From Macrostomum hystrix (lineage: Eukaryota; Platyhelminthes; Macrostomidae), in the NCBI GenBank assembly GCA_950097015.1, contig CATNEN010000003.1, positions 15,980,501 through 16,044,500 on the forward strand: a stretch of 64,000 nt of DNA, read 5' to 3'. Made by a program: the position numbers and the translations under genes. The first letter of the stretch is position 1. Each line of letters begins with the position of its first letter. Below are positions 55,210-64,000 of the stretch, in pieces. The notes below the pieces were generated by a model, which saw only the letters and a program-made list of their open reading frames with translations, searched no databases and was not told the DNA's origin.

Positions 55210-56200
55210 TTATGTTTTGCTAGGCATAAATCAATTAGACTAATTCTAGCTAGCTCCATAAATTTTTGTTTTTTTTTAAATTTCTCCTACAGACAGAGTT
55301 TTTATCACCAGTACGCCAATGCTTATGCCATTGCAAATTCAAAGTTCCAACAGTATAAGGCATAATCAAGATTAGGTAATTATGCCAGAACAAAAGGAAA
55401 TTTATCATTTTTTTTAATTCTGAAAAATTATTTTTTCAGAATTAAAAAATAATTAATTACACTACTTGTTACAATTACACTACAATTACCAATGATCTTA
55501 AGTGTACTAACAAGTAGGCCTATACAATTACAAACTTGGTATAGGTGACCACAAGTCAGTTATCATTTGCTAAACTTAGTTGTATTTATACTTATTTTGT
55601 AATAAAAATGGTAGACATAGTTAAACAAAGTCTTTATATGTTATAATAAGTATTCATTCATTTAAGTCGCAATTTATAACAAAATTTCAATGTTATAGTG
55701 CTTTCTAGTAAATCAAATTTAGAAATAATCTATTACAGATTTTTAACCTAATGTGCTTTCTAGTTTACCTAGTGCTTTAAAAATTGCATGTTAAGTAATA
55801 AGTGCAATTTTGTTACTTTTAGGTTGATAGGTAGGTTGGCTCAGGCAAATAGCTTGTTTTGCCAATATTATAGCTTTTGCAGCCTAGTTAATGCTGCAAG
55901 CATTTAATTTAATTATAAGTAGGTGTATCAATGCTGCAGCAGTTGCTCTGGCAGCCTGTCTATGGCTCGACTGTGGCAAACCTGCATTTAATATAATCCT
56001 GCAAGTGCGCATTTAATCATGTGGCAACTTTGCAGACAGGGCTATATCAAACTGCATAGCCCGGCATAAAACTGCATGAAATTCACAAAAATGTAACATA
56101 TCACAATGGAGCACAGTTAAAACAAATGAAAAAATTTCTAGAAACTTAAATGAAAATCTTGTCAAAAAGTGGGATGTAGAAAAAATTCAGTCTGCAAATT
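55210..56200. other. AT-rich spacer
   Basis: No gene, array or transposon end recognised. Confidence 0.5.
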
Positions 56201-56204
56201 GACT

Positions 56205-56500
56205 TATCATTGCCGGGCTTAAGCAATTGCTTCTCCTGCCATGCACGCTGGCAGAAATTGCATCATCTGGTACCAGCCACTGCACTTGCCGACTGTCACC
56301 TTAGTAGTTGCAGCCTCAGCAATTCGGTGAAGCACAAGAACTCACCAGTCACGTAATGAGTAACCAACTGGCAGGCTGTTGAGTTCTTCTTAAACTTCCT
56401 GCAGTGCCAGCTGGCGCTGGATGGCAGCCTTTAAGCACGGATGCGCATTCTCAACTGGATTGAGGAATGGTGAGTATGGCAGAATGCCGATACCCATGCG
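56205..56500 (-). pseudogene. Tc1/IS630-type transposase C-terminal fragment
   Basis: The minus strand encodes ILPYSPFLNPVENAHPCLKA then AIQRQLALQEV, the conserved region around the last catalytic acidic residue of DDE_3 transposases (YSPFLNPIEN). It is followed, with two in-frame stops, by sequence resembling the family tail, ending KCSGWYQMMQFLPACMAGEA. The N-terminal and first two Asp regions are absent. It directly abuts an endonuclease fragment of a retrotransposon. It may be the same family as the N-terminal remnant at 7800-8110, but the two do not overlap. Confidence 0.65.
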
Positions 56501-57180
56501 TTCAGGTCTCCGAGGACAACCACTGTCTCGCTGCACTATCGTATCCACCTGCATGGAGAGTTGCTCGAAGAAATCTGAGCCTCATCGGGCCAAGTGTCAG
56601 GGGGCGCATAGCCACAGAAAAGGCAAGCATTCCAGCTGCAAAGCCAGACATCAACCCGAAGTAGCTGAGGGGACAGGGAGACGCAGCGACAGCTCTGCTG
56701 CAGCCTCGGTCCGATCAGCGCACTGACTCCTCCACGACCACGATGGTCCGCTGATAAGTAGTGGACAGTCCATCTGGCACCCAGGTCTTTGCAGTGGAGC
56801 CCTGGTTCCGCCCTGATGGACACCTCTTGCAACGCAATGACATTGTAGCTCAGGTCGTGCGCTAGCTTTGCCAGCAGTCCTCTCCACCAGGTGGCTTTGA
56901 GGGTGCGGCAGTTCAGCGTCCTGACCCTGAGCGTGCCCTGTGGTATGGCTGATTCTCGGTGTTGCTGAGTCAGTTGGTCCCCGGCGCCACCTGTAAGATC
57001 CATTGAACTGCAGAAAGTTGCGGCTCGGCGAGCAGTGCCACGCTGTTACACTCGCCACCGGGTGCTGCGCTGCCCCCGCTTGGTCCTGCTGCTGTTGGCT
57101 GCCGCAGCAGTTAAGCAGGGCTCGCCGACTTCACCACTGGGAGGTCGCAGCATATCCTTGCACAGGAGTGCAAAGATAAG
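56495..57180 (-). pseudogene. APE-type endonuclease fragment of a non-LTR retrotransposon
   Basis: From about 56940 on the minus strand: LRVRTLNCRTLKATWWRGLL, NVIALQEVSIRAE (catalytic Glu), GRGGVSALIG and LFCGYAPPDTWPDE. After a frame change VVVLGDLNAWV carries the catalytic Asp/Asn motif, and the domain is then cut at about 56500 by the Tc1-type fragment. GC-rich frames continue upstream to about 57180. It is a different family from the element at 15185, judging by the diverged motifs. 3' truncated and frameshifted. Confidence 0.7.
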
Positions 57181-57501
57181 AAGTCTGCAAATATAATAAG
57201 TCTTTAGAAAGTCTTTAGTCTTTAGAACATTGCACAACAGTTTTTAGAATAAAGGACAGTCCATACCAGAGTCCTAATGAGCCTACCAGAGTGTTGGGTG
57301 TCACAACCATGTAATGTATTTACCCCTCCTGAAATTTTGAAAGCATACAGATGGTATTTTAAAACAAATTTTGTTTAGAATACTGTTTTGGAGATCCGTT
57401 TTCATATGACAAAACTTAACCTGAACATTTCAGCTCAAAATTTTATAAAAATCTGGTATTTGAAGGTGCTTCTAAAATATATATTCAACCTTAAAGCAGC
57501 A

Positions 57502-58596
57502 ATGTCAATCGAGAGTAGAAAACGCAGACGCAGATTTCTTCTATCATTGGTATTTATACTAAGCCTAGCAGAGTTAGCTTTGCTAATCTCTGCCTATGCT
57601 ACACAGCACTGGGTAGATGCGACTCCTTGGCGAAAAGTGGATCGATCTACAACTGAAGTGGCTAAGAATCTAAGCTCTTCAAAACTCAGTGGGCAGGTGA
57701 GTGTCTAAATTACTTTCATTTTAAATGACAAATTAGAACTGGTACTTAACAGTCGGGCATGATTACCCCGTGACAGTAAGGGTGAATGATATTTTAACAA
57801 ATAAACCCTCCATTGTCCCCACCCCTCCTGTATTTATTATTATTTATTATTAGTTGCTAAACAGTCAGTAAACAACACGTCATCATCGAGCTAAAAAACT
57901 CAATGAATTATTTGTCAATACAATATTATCAGGTACAGCTTGGTCTGTTCGTCGGTGTTCAGACACTAGACAATGGCTTAGGTCCTCGAATTTTACAAAT
58001 CGATGTGCGCGCACAAGTATTGGCAAATCCGCCGTTGTTTAGCTATGGCCTCTGGGTGGCCATGCTAGTTTTTGGTGTGCTCATCGCGGCATGGGCCCTG
58101 GTAAGATTCGTTTTTATTGGAAACCCTCACACACAGGCTTGTGTCACAGGGCAAAATCGCTGATTTTAAATAACAAGAGCTACAGTATAATTTCGTTTTA
58201 ATATCAAATGAATTGATTTTGCAGGTGAGCGCAGGCTTTGCTCTATTAAATATTGGTAGAAAACCGGTGCGCACTTTGAGTGGACCAACCGGTCTCTATC
58301 TGTGGAATACCTGCGGCTTAGTGGCCTGCTTAGCAGCCATCGGCATCTATCTAGCCGCTTACATGAATAGCCTGCGTCACAATGTGCTTCGCCAGTCCGA
58401 CCTAACAGATTATGATTGGAGCAGCGAAGGCGCCGCCTGGTTGGGCATGTCATTCTACTTGTTAGTTGGCTGCGTGCCCTGCCTACTAGTGTCTTACCTA
58501 TTCACTTGGCTATCTGGCGCAGATCTGCCTTGTCGTAGACGCGACGCTCAAGAGAAAGCTAAATTAGAAGGCATGGACGCTGTTATTATGTATTAG
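57502..58596 (+). CDS. Clarin-like four-transmembrane protein (three exons)
   Basis: Exons 57502-57696, 57933-58100 and 58225-58596 join in phase 0 at CAG|GTGAGT...ATCAG|GTACAG and CTG|GTAAGA...TTGCAG|GTGAGC, giving 244 residues against about 230 for vertebrate clarins. TM segments: 12-34 (FLLSLVFILSLAELALLISA), 102-125, 144-167 (LYLWNTCGLVACLAAIGIYL) and 196-222. Clarin marks: LGLFVGVQTLDNGLGPR after TM1, GKPV/T-like RKPVRTLSGPTGLYL before TM3, and a C-terminus VIMY resembling the clarin LMY end. N-x-S/T sites follow TM1. Clarins are membrane proteins of sensory hair cells and synapse-like contacts in vertebrates; a role in invertebrates is not established here. ATG 57502 is chosen because the basic stretch before TM1 follows it at once. 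An in-frame ATG at 57388 would add 38 residues. AATAAA is at 58660. Confidence 0.75.
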
Positions 58597-58659
58597 GCTG
58601 TAGGGATTTTAGATGCGCGAATGGCAGTAAACCTGACCCGACTCTGAATAGATCCCATT

Positions 58660-58665
58660 AATAAA
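58660..58665 (+). terminator. Polyadenylation signal of the clarin-like gene
   Basis: AATAAA 64 bp after the stop codon. Confidence 0.65.
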
Positions 58666-58669
58666 GGCA

Positions 58670-60470
58670 GGTTTAATTTAATAGTACTGTTGTAATATGG
58701 CTAGCTGTCAAAATCAATATGCGAAATTGCGAAATGCAGTGTTAGCTTTCATCAGTTAGTCGATGCTCCCATTTTTGTATGTTTGAACTAGTATATTTGA
58801 CTAGCATTATGGCCTTATTCATATGTTAGTCTTAAAAATTGTGTTTCTCAGCAGTTTAAGTGTCCAGGATAGGATTTTAATGTGGAATGATTTTTAATCA
58901 CATTTTCAGGAGGTAGTATATAACTCGTATAATTTTTAAGGTGTCATGATTTTTCACAGCTAAAGGTACATTCTGTGCAGAAAGTTATACCTATAATAAT
59001 GATTTTTCGTACACATTATTAAAACTAGCGCCTCGACATATAGAAACTGTTGTCTGCTGCAACCGGACTGCTGATCAATTTTGATTACTAATATTACTAA
59101 TCTTTTATTACTTTCTAATCTAATCACAATGCCATAGCAAATGTTTATTATCTATTAGGACCTGTGTTTTTTTACCTGCCACATGTCTGTTGTAACGTTT
59201 GTGATAGTTTATGATTTTGAACTTGTAAAGTTTTGTCTGGCCAAACAAGCTGTCTCTGCATTCCCTTTGTTACCTTTTCCTCGTTGAATCTCACAAAACT
59301 TCAACATTATTAATTTTTTTTCATTTTTACGTCAGATAATTACTTCTGTTTGCGCTCACACATTCCAGCTTATTCTACGTTTTTACCTTTATCTAATCGC
59401 CTTTTTTGTCTACAAAAAAGTAATCGAACATTAAATTTCACAATTTGGGTCATTCTGAGTATAAAAACCAATGCAGCAAGAATGCTATGATTTCATTCGG
59501 TATTGAAAAGTATTGCATCAGTCGATTATTACGTAAAGTATAAAATATAAAAAAATGCTTACTTGGTAATGAATTTCATGTGTTATTAAAGGTAATGTTC
59601 AAAAAAATTAAATACAAAACTGTTTACTTTTTAAATCAATCAAATTACGACTAACTCGTTACTCAATTTATATATATAAGTCTCACTAGTAGATAATGTA
59701 AGTTCACGAGAGCGACACTGGCAGAGACTTTCGTCGACTTTCGCCGTTGTTTGGAGCGTGGCAGTCCTATCACCGTACGATCAGCACCTTTGGGTCGAAC
59801 ACGACGCTTCACAGTGGCTGCCAAACGTAAAGATCGAAAATCACTGCCACAGCTGCCGACGCCTGCTCCGCGATTGTCGGGTCCAAGCTGCCGCTCATCG
59901 GTCAGGGAGCTGTTGACTGCCGACGCCTGCTCACGTTGCACAGGTCGACCTGTAGAGTTACTCTTTTGCCTTCATCATGCAGTTGAACATGAAGCAGTCG
60001 TTTGTTGCAGCCTAGACAGGACATCTGATTAACTATGATTTAATCATTGTCTTCAGAGTTTCCGTTGGCGAGGCAGAACCTGATACACCTGAAAATTGCC
60101 AATACGTTTTTTCAAGGAGTGAATTTTGCAAGAAAAAGTGCATATAATTGGTCCAGTTTCAGCAAACCAGTAAATTTCTTTCATTTGCAAGTACAACAGT
60201 ACATGCAACAGAAAAAATTGCTGGGCGCTTGTGGAAGGTACACGGGTTATTTACTTACGAATTTTGCTATTTGATGTGGATTCTATATTGCTTCCATATG
60301 ACATGTAGCAATAGACATGCAGTCTTGTCTTGTCAGGCAAAAGCACATTATTTAATAAATATGCTCTGCATTTAGGCACAAAAAGAAATTTTGAAATAAA
60401 ACTAATTTTTCACAGGAGAACTACAAGAGCAGGATCTTATTACACTCAACAATTAATCTTACCTTAGTAA
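58670..60470. other. Spacer with a GC-rich patch at 59695-60020
   Basis: Mostly AT-rich. The patch holds open frames on both strands. On the minus strand 60020-59946 reads MSCLGCNKRLLHVQLHDEG, then KRVTLQ and VDLCN before a possible donor (AAC|GTGAGC). I cannot identify it or find a partner exon, so no gene is called. Confidence 0.35.
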
Positions 60471-60509
60471 GAGTATGATTGTTCCAAATTACTTTTTAAA
60501 ACAGTCAAC

Positions 60510-60610
60510 TAACGGTTGTGTTGGGGGGATCAGTGGCACCACGCGTACGGTCCCAAAGTTTGATTCCACGGCGAGGCCACATTATTTTGGGGCGCAGCCG
60601 CGGAGAGAAG
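60510..60610 (+). mobile_element. Possible second tRNA-like SINE head
   Basis: GGATCAGTGGCACCACGCGT resembles a Pol III A box, and GTTTGATTCC 32 bp later resembles a B box, followed by a GC-rich body. It is unlike the A-D SINE family. Only one copy is in the window, so repetitiveness cannot be shown. Confidence 0.3.
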
Positions 60611-60699
60611 GCTTAAGGGCTTGTCGTGAAATTTACGCCGTTAAGTGCCAACCTGCAAGGCACAGTGAAATGTACACTGACTGACGATGAGAAAGGCGT

Positions 60700-60727
60700 C
60701 ATATGCTCACACCTGTGTGAGCATATG
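60700..60727. repeat. 28-bp perfect hairpin
   Basis: CATATGCTCACAC and GTGTGAGCATATG separated by CT: a 13-bp stem with a 2-nt loop. Possible small cruciform, function unknown. Confidence 0.85.
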
Positions 60728-60839
60728 CCTGTGTACAGTATATATCTGTGTGCGTGTGTGCTCAGGAGTCAGCGAAATGAGCAAAGTTGCCTCCTCGCTG
60801 GCTGCGGGTCTAGTGTCACTAAATGATGTGCCATTGCCC

Positions 60840-61495
60840 ACAGCCCTCCTGCAATAAATAATATTATATTATCATAACTGTTGTCCACAAGTTGAGGCCG
60901 AAAGTCAAATCTGTATTTTGCAACCCATTCGGAAAAAAGACGTTAGCGACATTTTACCGCACTGTTTATAACATGTTAATTAAAGTGCGACCAGTGGCAA
61001 ATGGTTCAGAACAATCTGCAGCTTCAGCCACTACTTCTACTCTTAATAATCTTCAGAAACTCTTCAGCCACTTCTAACTTAATAATAAAATTATGTTGTA
61101 GACCTCTTTCGCTATACAATTACTTACTAATATTAATACTGCATAATATTCTCTTATTTAATTATCTCATAACTCCAGTCACTTGTCCGTGACTCAGTTA
61201 GGCATCATACACACACCCTTCTAGGTGGTCGAACAAACTATTCTTATAGTTTGGGTAGCGTGGCGTTCTACACCATAGATTCTGGCCTCTTGCCAGAGGC
61301 CATATACTTCAGATATGTCAGGCTCTCTGGCCAGTCCTCGGGCTTTCCCCGGATCGGTGTTAACAGCTTTCACTCACTTAGAAATAAGTAATTCTTTGGA
61401 AAATGCTCACGAAGAGACTTGAACTGTTTAAGCTTCCAATTTAATGTTTGGCCCAACGGTTAGCTTCCTATATAAAACCCCTCTTTATTTATACT
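60840..61495. other. Unassigned spacer
   Basis: AT-rich, then at 61240-61370 a moderately GC-rich stretch with a short hairpin (CTGGCCTCTTGCCAGAGGCC). No gene seen. Confidence 0.4.
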
Positions 61496-61499
61496 AAAA

Positions 61500-61965
61500 T
61501 CCTATTGAATACTCCCAGTATATTTTAGAGGCGTAAACATTGCACACTCCCAGGCACGAAGGCAGACAGAGACAGCTGTTGCGACACAGCAGAGAGCGAA
61601 CGAGGGAAGGGCACCGTCTATGGCCCAAACCCAAGATGGCCCAAGGCCAAGCTGCAGAGCTCGTGGTAGCGGCGGCTGAGGTGCGAACCCGAGACCGTAG
61701 GCGAGCGATCTGCAAAGAAAGGAATTGGCGGGCGGCGGACGAAAGGGTGTGCTCATGAAGGTTGTCAGTTTCAATGTCCACTGTGCCGTAGAGCCAGAGC
61801 AGAAAATTTGCCAGCTCGCTGGTGTCATCTGCGCGACTGCCACTGTCCGCAAAGATCTGGAACGTCCCAGGCACGTGGAAGGCTTGGATAACGAAGAAAA
61901 ATTTTCACACCACGCAGCGAGAAGAGACAAGGCGGGCGTCGGCTGAAATACTACCCAGCTCAAGG
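61500..61965 (-). other. Unidentified GC-rich open frame
   Basis: The minus frame from about 61900 reads PGTFQIFADSGSRADDTSEL, ANFLLWLYGTVDIETDNLHE, HTLSSAARQFLSLQIARLRS. It looks codon-structured but I recognise no domain. It may be retroelement sequence belonging to the neighbouring Gypsy-type fragment in opposite orientation, or an exon of an unknown gene. Upstream (61965-62025) is GC-rich with CAATCAGCGAGCGCC. Confidence 0.3.
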
Positions 61966-62194
61966 CGGAGGGGTGGGTGTCTGGGGTGTGTGTTTACACC
62001 CAATCAGCGAGCGCCGATTAGACACTAAAACAAAGATTATGCATAGATATTTGTTGCATATAAAAGAAAATATAAAAATATTTCACGCGCTAGTCTGATT
62101 TGACCAATGAAGCCCTTTTAAAATTATAAATAACCTGCTTGATTAAACGTCTGAATTAAAAGACATTGAATTTTTGCCAGTTTAACAGTTCTTT

Positions 62195-62730
62195 TGTTCC
62201 AGCGGCAGGTCCAGGACGTCATCCCCAGCGTGCAACAGCGACGCCAGCAGCCGCGCAACCTGGCGTCCATCAGGGCCCGCGACAACGACGCCAAGCAGCG
62301 GATGGCCCGGTACGCCGACGACCGCCGAAGGGCCGCAAGCCACGACATTAGAGCCGGCGACTCGGTGCTACGCAGGCGGCGACCAGCGGCCAAGACAAAG
62401 ACACCCTTCGAGCCGGAGCCCTGGACCATCGACGAGGTAAAGGGCGACTCCCTGGTGCTGAGCAGAGGGCGCCAGACCTGCATGCGCCACATCACGGTTC
62501 TAAGGCACCTGCCCGCAATCGAGCAGCCACCGACGCCACCGCCACCAGCCGGGTCTACGCCACCAGTGGAGCCACCAGCGGCAGCGGCACCACCAGCGGC
62601 ACCAGAGGCGCCTACAGCGCTGCTACCGGCGCCACCCCAGGCGCAGCCACGGACGGCGGGAGGCCGTGCATCGCCGCCGAACGTCTCGAGGTGCCCCCTG
62701 CCGCGCGCGTGCAAAACCAGTCGACTGTGA
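62195..62730 (+). pseudogene. Gypsy-type integrase C-terminal tail
   Basis: The frame runs NLASIRARDNDAKQRMARYA, DDRRRAASHDIRAGDSVLRR, RRPAAKTKTPFEPEPWTIDE, VKGDSLVLSRGRQTCMRHIT, VLRHLP. The R-D...K...M-x-x-YAD-x-RR-x-A...I-x-x-GD-x-VL...F-x-P-x-P-x-x-V...KG-D pattern is the post-catalytic end of Ty3/Gypsy integrases, including a small SH3-like/GPY-like module. A Pro/Ala-rich tail follows to the stop at 62730. Gag, protease, RT, RNase H and the integrase core are absent upstream, so this is a 5'-truncated copy. Confidence 0.75.
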
Positions 62731-62749
62731 CTCTATTGCGAGTAAAACT

Positions 62750-63215
62750 GACCTGTGAAAGCACTCATCATCATGGTATTCAATATGCTGTCTCTTATCA
62801 CTACTTCCGCATCATCGTTCAATACTCGTCATTCATTTGCCATGTTAACAATCTATTACTCACTAATTTTAAATCCCTGTTGGGGGTGGGAGCGCCTGTT
62901 TTGCTTTATTCAGATTTCGTCTTTGTTGCCACCTTGCTCGTGTTAATCTCCCATTTTAATTTCATTTGGGGAAGGATGTAAGGCTTGCGTACTGTGTACT
63001 TCGCTCCCTTTGTGTCTGGCCACTCCAGCCAATCAGCGCCTTACACGTGCGCTCAGCTATCATCTCTCACCTGCCGTACCCCCACCCCAAATTATCGATA
63101 CATCAAATATATAGTGTCGCCCGCTGGGCAGCGCTCAGTTGTGCGTTACTTTCGACTACTAACTAAAGTCTCTACAGAGCTCTTTTGGCATGGACACTGC
63201 TTTACACTTTGACAA
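62750..63215 (+). mobile_element. Possible 3' LTR of the Gypsy-type fragment
   Basis: Directly after the integrase tail, where a 3' LTR is expected. It contains CCAATCAGCGC (CAAT-like), ATATATAGTG (TATA-like) near 63105 and GCTCAGTTGTGCG about 30 bp later (initiator-like). No second LTR is in the window to prove the boundaries, and the polypurine tract is not clear. Confidence 0.35.
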
Positions 63216-63277
63216 TCTTTTTTCTATGTTTCATTCGAGTTATTATATTGTTTCTTCTGCCTTTGTTAAGCCTTAGC

Positions 63278-63474
63278 CACGCACTATCGCAGCCTAAACC
63301 TTGATTGGAGATTGTTCATAGGGAATTCTCTATCAGTGCCATTAACAGTGTGCTGTAGAATTGGCTTGCGAACAAACTTTCCAACTGAATCATGGACATT
63401 AAGGTCCTTTTGTCTTAGTAAATCAATGAGTTCTTTCCACCCAGTTGGTTCACTGGTACGTTTCCTGTGCGCGA
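63278..63474 (-). other. Possible terminal exon, unidentified
   Basis: The minus frame after CGCACAG near 63475 reads RKRTSEPTGWKELIDLLRQK, DLNVHDSVGKFVRKPILQHT, VNGTDREFPMNNLQSRFRLR and stops. Composition looks like real protein, but I do not recognise it. It could be a transposon-encoded domain. Confidence 0.3.
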
Positions 63475-63893
63475 ATGGAAGAGTAAAGCATGCAGTTTGA
63501 AATTTAGAGTAAAAAGAACACATTAAAACAAATATATCTTAGAAGTTTTGTTGTATGCTCACGAAAAAAACTGCACTATCCCATTAAAAAGAAACACTTA
63601 TTATAATTTAATAAAACATTTATTGCATAAGGCAAAGTATTGACCACAATCGTTATTGCTGCCATTGCGCTTCTGCTCAGAGAGAAGACCTTCGCGAAAG
63701 TCTTTGATGAACCTGTTCAAATATGCAGTAATTTATTCAAAAATGAAATACTGTGGAGCAAGATTTAGTTAGAAGTAGTTTGTAACATATATTTATGGAA
63801 CACGAAAATTATACGTAATACCCACGAACAACATTTACGTAAAATTTACGTTGAAAAAATCTACGTATATTTACGTAGATAAACCAAGCATAC

Positions 63894-64000
63894 CAATTGG
63901 GCTGGTACATGGTAGTCTTCAAATCGTCAGGACAATCTTCAGCGAACAGAATTTCATCACACTTCATCTGCGCCTGTTTCATGGCCACATCAGTTACAGA
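63894..64000 (-). CDS. Possible exon running off the right edge
   Basis: The minus strand from the edge reads SVTDVAMKQAQMKCDEILFA, EDCPDDLKTTMYQPNW, then TG|GTATGC, a good donor at 63893/63894. The frame is open throughout and the composition is protein-like. Family not recognised. The remainder of the gene would lie beyond the window, and its downstream exon could be the 63278-63474 frame, which is unproven. Confidence 0.4.

Overview
The window looks like nuclear DNA from an invertebrate animal. It has spliced genes with GT-AG introns of very uneven length, metazoan families (a rhodopsin-type GPCR, a clarin-like tetraspan, an immunoglobulin-domain receptor), AATAAA signals, tRNA-derived SINEs, several classes of eukaryotic transposon, and an AT-rich background broken by GC-rich transposon ORFs. 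A lophotrochozoan or flatworm-like source is possible, but nothing here proves the phylum. There is no prokaryotic gene organisation, CRISPR array or operon.

Layout. 0-4 kb: minisatellites and SINEs around a possible dsRBD-like exon fragment. 4.4-6 kb: intronless-CDS GPCR. 6.0-8.3 kb: Tc1-like element split by a nest holding a Crypton-type recombinase fragment and three giant hairpins. 9.3-11.5 kb (minus): C1orf131/DUF4602-like gene with a 21-bp array in an intron. 11.5-15 kb: AT-rich, gene-poor. 15.2-19.75 kb: APE/RT non-LTR retrotransposon with a tandem-repeat 5' leader. 19.9-22.2 kb: two arrays. 23.4-24.2 kb (minus): four-TM protein of unknown family. 25.3-26.0 kb: secreted Thr/Ala-rich repeat protein, followed by a 31-bp array. 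28.3-29.5 kb: hAT-type element with perfect 8-bp target duplication and a 51-bp minisatellite inside it. 30.4-48.8 kb (minus): a seven-exon Ig-receptor gene assembled here from splice sites, its introns packed with unrelated tandem arrays. 49.9-52.4 kb: internally deleted non-LTR element with an RNase H end. 54.5-55.2 kb: MITE with 9-bp target duplication. 56.2-57.2 kb (minus): endonuclease fragment joined to a Tc1 transposase fragment. 57.5-58.7 kb: three-exon clarin-like gene. 61.5-63.2 kb: Gypsy-type integrase tail and possible LTR. Right edge: possible exon leaving the window.

The dominant theme is tandem repetition. About sixteen arrays with units of 16-51 bp cover roughly a fifth of the window. 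Most are mutually unrelated, but three share one core motif, and one of these lies within a recognisable DNA transposon. The most notable host finding is the Ig receptor: signal peptide, three Ig-like domains, one TM helix and a PDZ-ligand-like C-terminus across 18 kb, with its exon-3 splice acceptor tandemly copied four times. The host genes show no obvious common pathway: membrane signalling or adhesion (GPCR, Ig receptor, clarin, 4-TM protein), secretion (repeat protein) and ribosome assembly (C1orf131-like).
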